The notes under the pieces are model-generated. The model made no database searches. It was not told where the DNA came from and was given only the letters and a program-made list of their open reading frames with translations. From assembly GCF_001429505.1 (NCBI RefSeq), contig NZ_LMJW01000011.1:406344-470343 (forward strand): a stretch of DNA of 64,000 nt, in the 5' to 3' direction. Shown here one piece after another: positions 8,350-15,131 of this stretch. Source of the DNA: Allobosea sp. Root483D1. GTDB taxonomy: Bacteria; Pseudomonadota; Alphaproteobacteria; Rhizobiales; Beijerinckiaceae. Position 1 is the first letter of the stretch, and the number at the start of each line of letters is the position of its first letter. Made by a program: the position numbers and the translations under genes.

Positions 8350-9071
8350 CGCCGCCTTGTTCCGGACGGGTGAGCGGGCTGCGCGGCAGTTCCGTTTCCC
8401 TGAGGCGCAGCCAGCCAGATCATGTGCTTCGCGCCGCCCGCTCCGGCGCGAGCGCGCACCGTCTTCTCTTCGACGGCGAAGCCGGCCTGGCGCAGGCGCT
8501 GGGTGAAGCTGCGATCCGGTCCGGCCGACCAGACCGCAAGGACGCCGTCCGGCCGCAAGGCGGCCTTCGCGTTGGACAGGCCGGCATGGTCGTAGAGCCG
8601 GTCGTTCGCCTCGACCATCAGCCCGTCCGGGCCGTTGTCGACATCGAGCAGGATCGCATCGTAGCCGCCGCCGCCCTCGCGGATGGCGGCCACGACGTCG
8701 GCTTCGCGCACATTGACGCGGGGATCGTCGAGGCAGCCGGCGAAGATCGGAGCGAGCGGGCCGCGCGCCCAGGCGATCACCGCCGGGATCAGCTCGGCGA
8801 CGACGATCTCGGCATCCGCCGGTAGGGCGGCGAGCGCCGCCCGGAGCGTGAAGCCCATGCCGAGCCCGCCGATCAGCAGGCGTGGCCTTGGGCGTCGCCC
8901 GATCCGCGCGATGGCGAGGCTTGCCAGGGCCTCCTCCGAGCCCTTTAGGCGCGAGTTCATCAGCTCGTTATGGCCGAGCGTGATCGAGAACTCGTCCTCG
9001 CCGCGGCGCATGAGCTTCAGCGTGCCGCCGCCCGGGATCGAGGCGGCGTCGAGCTGCGTCCACGGCTTCAT
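8346..9071 (-). CDS. Spermidine-synthase-like methyltransferase-fold protein
   Basis: A 241-residue Rossmann-fold protein. It has LLIGGLGMGFTLRAAL as the nucleotide-binding loop, VVAELIPAVIAWARG with the acidic ribose-binding residue, and DAILLDVDNGP at the strand-4 acidic site, resembling spermidine-synthase-like families. The N-terminal strand region (GTLKLMRRGEDEFSITLG) is also typical. The polyamine-binding residues cannot be checked here, so a true aminopropyltransferase role is uncertain. The gene ends against the convergent racemase-like gene and lies six bases downstream of the amidohydrolase gene, so they probably share a transcript. Confidence 0.75.
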   Translation of the reverse strand: MKPWTQLDAASIPGGGTLKLMRRGEDEFSITLGHNELMNSRLKGSEEALASLAIARIGRRPRPRLLIGGLGMGFTLRAALAALPADAEIVVAELIPAVIAWARGPLAPIFAGCLDDPRVNVREADVVAAIREGGGGYDAILLDVDNGPDGLMVEANDRLYDHAGLSNAKAALRPDGVLAVWSAGPDRSFTQRLRQAGFAVEEKTVRARAGAGGAKHMIWLAAPQGNGTAAQPAHPSGTRRR

Positions 9072-9077
9072 CGCTCG

Positions 9078-10313
9078 TCAGTCCAGCCGGGCGCGCTTGA
9101 TGAAGGCGCCGGCCTTCATGATGACAGGCATGTGCTTGCCCTGGCGGGTCAGCAGAGAAAGGTCCTGCAGCGGGTCGCCGTCGACGACGATCAGGTCGGC
9201 ATGGGCGCCGGGCGTGATCGTGCCGATCTTGCCCTCGAGCTTCAGGAGCTTGGCCGCGACATGGGTGGCGGCGCCGATCACCTCATGTGCGGGCAGGGCC
9301 CGGCCGCGGATGACGAACTCCTCCGACTGGTGGCGGTGCATCTCGCCGAGCAGGTCGCTGCCATAGGCCATGGCGAGACCGGCCTTCTTCATGATCGCCA
9401 GCGATTCCATGCCGGCGGCGCGGACGTATTCGACCTTGGCGACGGAATCGGGCGGGAAGCCGAGCTTGCCGCCCTCGCTGGCGAGCTTGTCATATGTGAC
9501 GAGGGTGGGCACGGCGACGGCGTCGTTCCTGGCCGCGAGCTTTGCGGTCTCGGCCTGGATCAGGTTGCAATGCTCCAGCGAGTGGACGCCGGCCTCGACG
9601 CAGCGCCGGATCGCTTCGTCGGTGTAGACATGGGCGGAGACGTAGGTGCCGGCCATGCGGGCCTCTTCCACTACCGCTTCGAGCTCGCCGACGGAGAAGC
9701 CGAGGAAATGGATCGGGTCGGTCGGCGAGGCGCAGCCGCCATTGGCCATGATCTTGATGAAGTCGGCGCCGCCCTTGAGCTCCTCGCGGGCGGCGCGGCG
9801 AACCTCGGCCTCGCCGTCGCAGATGCGGCCGAGCGCGCCGAGGCGATGGCGCGTGCCGGGCGCGAGCCGGTCATCATAGCGCCCGCGGAAATCGGCATGG
9901 CCGCCGGTCTGGCTCAGGGCCTTGCCCGAGATGACGAGGCGCGGCGTCAGGAAGTCGTTCTCCTCGGTCGCCTGCTTCAGGCCGAAATCGGCGCCGCCGA
10001 CATCGCGCACTGTGGTGAAGCCGCGCAGCAGCATCTCGCGCATGATCACCAGCGAGCGCACGGTGACGAGCGAGTCCGGCAGGGCGGCGTTGCGGCCGAG
10101 ATCGGCGAGACCGGCGATGACGTGGACATGGGCATCGATCAGGCCCGGCATCAGCGTGCGGCCCTTGAGATCGACCGTCCTGGCCTTGTCGGACCGTACG
10201 CTCTTGCCGACCTCGCGGATCATTCCGCCCTCGACCAGGACCGAGACCGGCGCTGCGCGCTCAGGCGCGGTGCCGTCGACGATGCGGGCATTCTGGAACA
10301 GGGTCGCGGCCAT
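9078..10313 (-). CDS. Metal-dependent amidohydrolase family protein
   Basis: A 411-residue amidohydrolase. The metal site begins with His62 and His64 in PGLIDAHVHV. Later come a lysine in DFIKIMANGG, HSLEHCNLI and an aspartate in YGSDLLG. The architecture matches the imidazolonepropionase/prolidase-like amidohydrolases that hydrolyse C-N bonds of dipeptides or heterocycles. The ATG at 10313 gives a standard N-terminus (MAATLFQNARIVDG); a start at 10337 adding eight residues is possible. The substrate is unknown. It precedes the spermidine-synthase-like gene on the same strand. Confidence 0.9.
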   Translation of the reverse strand: MAATLFQNARIVDGTAPERAAPVSVLVEGGMIREVGKSVRSDKARTVDLKGRTLMPGLIDAHVHVIAGLADLGRNAALPDSLVTVRSLVIMREMLLRGFTTVRDVGGADFGLKQATEENDFLTPRLVISGKALSQTGGHADFRGRYDDRLAPGTRHRLGALGRICDGEAEVRRAAREELKGGADFIKIMANGGCASPTDPIHFLGFSVGELEAVVEEARMAGTYVSAHVYTDEAIRRCVEAGVHSLEHCNLIQAETAKLAARNDAVAVPTLVTYDKLASEGGKLGFPPDSVAKVEYVRAAGMESLAIMKKAGLAMAYGSDLLGEMHRHQSEEFVIRGRALPAHEVIGAATHVAAKLLKLEGKIGTITPGAHADLIVVDGDPLQDLSLLTRQGKHMPVIMKAGAFIKRARLD

Positions 10314-10352
10314 GGATTTCGTCCTAGTCTCTGACAATTCGAGGGATGTCGT

Positions 10353-10832
10353 TCAGCGCATCAGCAGTGCGGCGAGCCAAAGGCTCAACCCGAAGACGAC
10401 GTGATTGATCAGGCCGATCAGCCGGATCTGGTTGGCGTTCGGCCGCCTGCTGGCGGCGAGGCCGAAACCCAGGCCGGGCTGCAGGATGAACCAGCCGCAG
10501 CCGACGGTGACGACGCCGACGATCAGGGCCGGCAATAGGGTGGGGTTGCGGGCCCAGTCCAGGCCCCAGAACAGCAGCACGATTCCCGCGAAGAGCGCGC
10601 CGATCAGGTAGTGCATGATCCAGCCGATCGCGAGTTCGTTCGCCACGGGCGGCGTGTCGGCGATGGTGTCATGCATGACACGGCCGCGCGGCAGATAGGC
10701 GAACCAGCGCCCGATCGCGGCCCAGTTCGCGAGCGGTATGCCGAAGGCGCGATTGAGGAAGAGCGCCCAGAGATCGAGCAAGGCGGTCGCGCCAATGCCG
10801 ATCGCGAGCGAGCGGCCGATCACTTCGAGCAT
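10353..10832 (-). CDS. DUF2938 family membrane protein
   Basis: A 159-residue integral membrane protein with four hydrophobic segments, at about residues 5-25, 70-95, 100-120 and 138-158. Family features include a GRVMHDTIADTPP loop and GWIMHYLIGALFAG. The function of the family is unknown. It lies 15 bases or more upstream of the amidohydrolase gene on the same strand and may be co-transcribed with it. Confidence 0.85.
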   Translation of the reverse strand: MLEVIGRSLAIGIGATALLDLWALFLNRAFGIPLANWAAIGRWFAYLPRGRVMHDTIADTPPVANELAIGWIMHYLIGALFAGIVLLFWGLDWARNPTLLPALIVGVVTVGCGWFILQPGLGFGLAASRRPNANQIRLIGLINHVVFGLSLWLAALLMR

Positions 10833-11017
10833 CTATCATCCCCCCGGCCGCAAACCGACCGCCGGCTATGGAGGCGAAATGGCGCGGCGCGGTCAATCGC
10901 CAGCGGGTCGAATGTCCCCGCCCACAGCGCAGACGGGGCATGCGGCGGCGCGGCGCAGGAACCGCCAGGGGGCCTTGCTCGTTCTCCCCGGGGTGCTTTC
11001 AAAGCGGGGGTGAAGCG

Positions 11018-12139
11018 ATGGCAGTAGCGACGGCGAGCAAGACGAGCGCGAACGGGCCTCATGGTGCGGAGGAGCTGCCCTCGGTCATCGTCACCAGCTA
11101 CAATCTGGAAATCCGCGATGCCGATGGCTTCGTCGGCGACAAGGCGAGCCGCGGTGCCTTCATGGACCATCTCGCCGAATTGCGTGGCCATCTCGCCGAG
11201 GCGGGAGAGGATCCGCTGGCGGAGGCCGGCAAGACACCGAGCAAGTCGGAGCTCGACAAGCTCATCACCGAGGGGACGGCCCGTGAGGCGGCGCTGGTGC
11301 TCTCGGCGGTCGAGCGCTTCGCCCAGTCGCTCGCCTTCGTGATCCGCCGCTTCCTGCGCCAGAAGGCCTGGAGTCCGGTCGAGCGTATCGTCGTCGGCGG
11401 CGGCTTCCGGCAGAGCCGGATCGGCGAGCTGGCGATCGCGCGAGCCGGCATCATCCTGCAGACCGAAGGCTTTTCGATCGAGCTCGTTCCGGTGCGCCAT
11501 CACTCGGACGAGGCCGGGCTGGTCGGCAGCGCCCATCTCGCGCCGAAATGGATCTTCGAAGCCTATGACAGCCTGGTCGCGGTCGATATCGGCGGCTCGA
11601 ATATCCGCGCCGGCATCGTCGAATTGCGCCAGGACAAGGCGGCCGATCTGAGCAAGGCACGCGTCTGGGAAACCGAGCTCTGGCGCCATGCCGACGAGGA
11701 GACGAGCCGCGAGGAGGCGGTGAAGCGGCTCGGCAAGATGCTGCGCGAGCAGATCGCGCACGCCGGCAAGGAAGGTTTGCGCGTCGCGCCCTTCATCGGC
11801 GTCGGCTGCCCCGGCCTGATCGAGCCGGACGGCGCGATCGATCGCGGCGCCCAGAACCTGCCGGGAAACTGGTCGAGCAGCCGCTTCAACCTGGTCGAGA
11901 GCATCCGCGAGATGGCTCCGGAGATCGGCGAGCATGATACCGTCGTCACCATGCATAACGACGCCGTCGTCCAGGGCCTGAGCGAACTGCCCTTCATGCA
12001 GGATGTCGAGCATTGGGCGGTGCTGACCATCGGCACCGGGCTCGGCAATGCCAGCTTCGAGAACCGGGTGAAGCCGAAGAGCCGGGACAAAGAAAAAGAC
12101 AAAGACAAGCCGAAGGACGGCAGGGACAAGAAGGACTGA
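11018..12139 (+). CDS. ROK-like sugar-kinase/ASKHA-fold protein with permuted motif order
   Basis: A 373-residue protein. Motifs of the ROK family are present but in a shifted order. First comes what is normally the C-terminal lobe: GDKASRGAFMDHL, an aliphatic helix, RIVVGGGFRQSRIGEL and DEAGLVGSAHLAP. Next comes the normal N-terminus: the phosphate-1 strand VAVDIGGSNIRAGIVEL, IGVGCPGLIEPDGAI, and the catalytic-region HNDAVVQGLSE. The protein ends just after TIGTGLGNASF, with a Lys/Asp-rich tail. The CxCGxxGCxE zinc motif of classical ROK proteins is absent. The start ATG at 11018 is the first good one; an upstream extension to 10868 lacks a ribosome site. The substrate is unknown; sugar kinase or regulator are both possible. 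Confidence 0.75.
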   Translation: MAVATASKTSANGPHGAEELPSVIVTSYNLEIRDADGFVGDKASRGAFMDHLAELRGHLAEAGEDPLAEAGKTPSKSELDKLITEGTAREAALVLSAVERFAQSLAFVIRRFLRQKAWSPVERIVVGGGFRQSRIGELAIARAGIILQTEGFSIELVPVRHHSDEAGLVGSAHLAPKWIFEAYDSLVAVDIGGSNIRAGIVELRQDKAADLSKARVWETELWRHADEETSREEAVKRLGKMLREQIAHAGKEGLRVAPFIGVGCPGLIEPDGAIDRGAQNLPGNWSSSRFNLVESIREMAPEIGEHDTVVTMHNDAVVQGLSELPFMQDVEHWAVLTIGTGLGNASFENRVKPKSRDKEKDKDKPKDGRDKKD

Positions 12140-12142
12140 AAC

Positions 12143-13078
12143 TCAGTCCCGCTTCGCCGGCAGCGCCCAGAGCAGCCCGCGCGTCACGATCGCCGGGAAG
12201 ACGGTGAGGTGGTCCTCGCCGGGAATGATCTCGGTCGAGAGTTTCAGGCCGGGATAATTGCGCGAGCGCAGCGCCTGCTCGAACTCGCGGAGATCGGCGA
12301 TCATGTCGGTTTTGCCATTGTAGCGCGGATCGCCCGAGGCCTTGTCGATCGTCTCATAGGAGGCGATCGCCATCAGCACGTTCGCCCTCAGCTCCTTGTT
12401 GGCCTGCGCATAGTCGCGCTCGCGCTGGAGCATCTCCTTCTGGTCAAACCAGAGCGAGGGGCTGCCGATGATGTAGTGCTGGAACAGCTTGGATTCGGTC
12501 AGAAGGACATAGAGGCCGAACAGCCCGCCATAGGAGTGGCCGGCATAAATGCTGCGGGTCGTGTCGGTGCGATAGGTCGCGGCGACGAAGGGCATCAGTT
12601 CCTCGGAGAGGAAGCGGCGATAGCCCTCGGCTTCACCGAAGACCGGCGGTTTGCCGGACGGGTCTCGCGTCTTCTCGCCGTTCGGCGTCGGCGTGTAATC
12701 GCGCCGGCGGCTGTATTCGGGCGTATCGCCGACCGAATAGGACAGGCCGACCAGGATGAATTCCTCCAGACCCTTGGCCCGGTTGCCGACCCGCCGTGCG
12801 ATGCTGCGCACCAGCGGAAAGGCATAGTCGGCATCGGTGACGAACAGCACCGGGAAGCGCCGGCGCGGCTGCGACTGATAGGATTCGGGCAGGCTGACGA
12901 AGATCTCGTAGTCGCGCTGCAGCGCCTTGGCCCTGATCGTCCTGACTTCGGTGCCCTTCAGCACGAAGGGCGGCGGCGCGGCGACGCCGGCCGCGGAGGC
13001 CGGAGGCTCGGCATCGGGCTGAGCGATGGCGGCGGTGGCGATCAGGAGCGCGGCGACGAGGGCAGGCAGGCGAAGCAT
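12143..13078 (-). CDS. Exported alpha/beta-hydrolase-fold esterase (enterochelin-esterase-like)
   Basis: A 311-residue protein with a Sec signal peptide (cleavage near AIAQ, residue 20). The catalytic serine is Ser182 in AGHSYGG, and the histidine lies in GEDHLTVFP near the C-terminus, which is the esterase D/IroE/BesA pattern. Periplasmic ester or siderophore-ester hydrolysis is inferred from the family. It lies 62 bases downstream of soxA on the same strand, so it may be the last gene of the sox-containing transcript. Nothing in its sequence ties it to sulfur chemistry. Confidence 0.85.
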   Translation of the reverse strand: MLRLPALVAALLIATAAIAQPDAEPPASAAGVAAPPPFVLKGTEVRTIRAKALQRDYEIFVSLPESYQSQPRRRFPVLFVTDADYAFPLVRSIARRVGNRAKGLEEFILVGLSYSVGDTPEYSRRRDYTPTPNGEKTRDPSGKPPVFGEAEGYRRFLSEELMPFVAATYRTDTTRSIYAGHSYGGLFGLYVLLTESKLFQHYIIGSPSLWFDQKEMLQRERDYAQANKELRANVLMAIASYETIDKASGDPRYNGKTDMIADLREFEQALRSRNYPGLKLSTEIIPGEDHLTVFPAIVTRGLLWALPAKRD

Positions 13079-13140
13079 CCAGGACGTCTCCGACAGGACT
13101 GTGCCGGGATCGTGACGGCAGCGGCGGTCTTAGCCAAGAG

Positions 13141-13902
13141 CTATCGCCGCAGACCCGGTGCCTCCAGCGCGAGACCCTTGGCCCGCACGGCGAGATAGAG
13201 TTCAAGCGCGAGATAATCATCGGAGCCGTAGTCGAACTGCGTCGCCCTGACCCCGAGCGAGCAAGCGCGCAGGCGCCGGTGCAGCGAGCCGAGCCCGTTC
13301 CATTCGAGCCGGTAGGCGGGATAGCCGGTGCCGACGCCATGGCTGATGGTGTCGCCGCGCAGCTTCTGGCCGACGAGGCCGTCATGGCACTGGGTGCAGG
13401 CCAGGTTGAGCTGCCCCTGCCGGCGTTCGTAGAAGGCCCTGCCGGCTTCGTAAAAGGGTCTCGCCGCGCCCTCGGCTGAGACCGATAGCGGCAGACCGCG
13501 CGAGAGCGAGGCGACATAGGCGGTGAGGCCGAGCAGTTCCTGGCTCTCATAGCCGAAGGCGGGCTGCTTCTGCCGGTCGATCCGGCACTGCTCGATGCGC
13601 CCTTCGAGATTGATCAGCTTGCCGCTGTTGGCGTCGACCTGCGGATAGCGGGCGGCCGCGCCGCGCAGGCTCTGCTTGGGGTCGGCATGGCAGGAGAGAC
13701 AGGTCGGTGTCGTACCGTCGCGGCGGCTGAACAAGTCCTCGCCCTGCTCGACCCAGAGATAGCCGGGATTGCGGCCCTGGTCTTCCTGCTGCCGCTGCAT
13801 CTGCGGCGAGAGGAAGGCGCTGCCCGGCTTGATCTCTTCGGCGAAGGCTGGACTCGCCAGCGCGAGCAGGACTGCCGCGAGCGCGCGGCCGGCAGAGGTC
13901 AT
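13141..13902 (-). CDS. soxA: SoxA, thiosulfate-oxidation c-type cytochrome
   Basis: A 253-residue periplasmic cytochrome with a signal peptide ending SPAFA-EE. It has heme-binding motifs CLSCH (68-72) and CTQCH (169-173), and Cys214 in ACSLGVRA, the SoxA signature cysteine that ligates the active-site heme and carries the persulfide. In known systems SoxAX joins thiosulfate to the SoxY cysteine oxidatively. The start at 13902 is chosen over 13956 because it begins the signal peptide and its ATG overlaps the soxZ stop (ATGA). It is the last sox gene of the run; soxB is not adjacent. Confidence 0.93.
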   Translation of the reverse strand: MTSAGRALAAVLLALASPAFAEEIKPGSAFLSPQMQRQQEDQGRNPGYLWVEQGEDLFSRRDGTTPTCLSCHADPKQSLRGAAARYPQVDANSGKLINLEGRIEQCRIDRQKQPAFGYESQELLGLTAYVASLSRGLPLSVSAEGAARPFYEAGRAFYERRQGQLNLACTQCHDGLVGQKLRGDTISHGVGTGYPAYRLEWNGLGSLHRRLRACSLGVRATQFDYGSDDYLALELYLAVRAKGLALEAPGLRR

Positions 13903-14222
13903 GTCACGACGAGACGGGCGGTGCGGGTGAAGGTCGCCCCGCCATCCTCTCGCCACTCGAAGGAGAGGTCGCCGGTCTCGACGGCGCGGGTGGTGAAGCT
14001 GACGAAGGGGTTGGCCGAGACGCCGGTGTGCATGTCGTAGCGGAAGACCGGCTCGCCGGCATAGGTCACGGTCAGCCGGTTGAGGATCTTGCGCGGCACG
14101 ACCCGCCCTTCGGAGTCGACCTGGCCGCCGCGATCCATCGGATGACGGACGAGGACGCGGATCTCGACGATCTCGCCGGCCTTGGCCTCGGCCGGCATGG
14201 TGATGCGGGCGTTGAATGCCAT
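13899..14222 (-). CDS. soxZ: SoxZ, sulfur carrier partner
   Basis: A 107-residue beta-rich protein matching SoxZ in length and in motifs (EIVEIRVLVRHPMDRGG, PRKILNRLTVTYAGEPVF and the C-terminal FTRTARL). It has no signal peptide; SoxZ is exported in complex with SoxY. SoxZ shapes the platform against which the SoxY arm moves. It lies five bases after soxY and overlaps soxA by four, indicating tight translational coupling. Confidence 0.95.
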   Translation of the reverse strand: MAFNARITMPAEAKAGEIVEIRVLVRHPMDRGGQVDSEGRVVPRKILNRLTVTYAGEPVFRYDMHTGVSANPFVSFTTRAVETGDLSFEWREDGGATFTRTARLVVT

Positions 14223-14227
14223 GGCGC

Positions 14228-14722
14228 TTACCCTCCGTCGATGCAGGCGCTCAGCGTCACCACGATGTCGGCATCGGCCATGACGTAGCCGCCGCCGCTC
14301 AACGCCGCGATCGCCACGACCTTCTGCGAGGTGGCCAAGCGCAAGGTGGCGCGGATATCGGCCCGGCCGCTGCGCGGGGAAAGATGGAAGCGAGCCACGT
14401 CGGGGAACGGGTTCTTCTCGGCGATGACATGGATCCAGCGGACATGGTCGGCATCCGTCATGGGGCTCTCGACCTGGATCGCGACATCGACCGAATTGCC
14501 GTTCTCGACCAGCTGGGGAATGTCGAAGCTGATTTTGCCGCGCTCCGGCACCGCGCCTTCGGTGATGCGCGCGACCAGCTCGGCGAGCGCCGGCGGTGCG
14601 GCTGCGCGAGCCGGCGCGGGCAAGGCCACAAGCGCAAGGCCGGCGGCGCCGGCCGCCATGACCTCGCGGCGCGATAGCGCCGTTTCAGGGCGTGCGCAGG
14701 CTGGCGAGATAGGTGACGACAT
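14228..14722 (-). CDS. soxY: SoxY, sulfur carrier with variant C-terminal arm
   Basis: A 164-residue protein with a twin-arginine leader (LSRREVMAAGAAGL, arginines at 18-19) and a typical SoxY fold (SFDIPQLVENGNSV, VRWIHVIAEKNPFPDVARFHLSP). The substrate-bearing cysteine is Cys160. The C-terminus reads SACIDGG rather than the canonical GGCGG, so the cysteine has four residues after it instead of two and lacks the two preceding glycines. The cysteine itself is retained, so cargo binding remains plausible. It overlaps the end of soxX by 38 bases. Confidence 0.92.
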   Translation of the reverse strand: MSSPISPACARPETALSRREVMAAGAAGLALVALPAPARAAAPPALAELVARITEGAVPERGKISFDIPQLVENGNSVDVAIQVESPMTDADHVRWIHVIAEKNPFPDVARFHLSPRSGRADIRATLRLATSQKVVAIAALSGGGYVMADADIVVTLSACIDGG

Positions 14723-15131
14723 CCTCGATCTCCTGGGCGTTCAGCGCCGGCCGATCGCGAAAGGCCGGGGCAACGTCTCGCAATCCTTCGATGCGAAAAT
14801 AAGGCGGCATCACCGTCTGCGGGTTGAGCAGGCCGGCATCGACGAGGCGCAGGCGCAGCTGCCCGGCATCGAGCCGGGCGCCGACCCCGGCGAGACCCGG
14901 GCCGATCGTGCCCTGGAAGGGCTCGTTCGGCTCCGGCACATGGTGGCAGATCAGGCAATTGCCCTGGGTGCGGTCGAGCACGAGCGCCCGCCCACGCGAG
15001 GCATCGCCGATCCGGCCGCCGAGCGACGCCGGAATCGCGTCGCCGACGACCTTGTAGGCTTCGAGCGCGCCTGCCGGCGCGCTCGCGAGCGCCAGCAAGA
15101 TCAGCGTGGTCCGGATCGCGGCAAACCTCAC
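14685..15131 (-). CDS. soxX: SoxX, monoheme c-type cytochrome
   Basis: A 148-residue protein with a signal peptide ending SAPAGA-LE, one heme motif CLICH (59-63) and a likely methionine ligand Met108 in TVMPPYF, the SoxX pattern. SoxX accepts electrons from SoxA. The start is GTG at 15131, overlapping the stop codon of the upstream molybdenum-enzyme gene (GTGA), which ties the sox genes physically to that enzyme. The upstream extension of this frame is antisense-like Arg-rich noise. Confidence 0.9.
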   Translation of the reverse strand: MRFAAIRTTLILLALASAPAGALEAYKVVGDAIPASLGGRIGDASRGRALVLDRTQGNCLICHHVPEPNEPFQGTIGPGLAGVGARLDAGQLRLRLVDAGLLNPQTVMPPYFRIEGLRDVAPAFRDRPALNAQEIEDVVTYLASLRTP

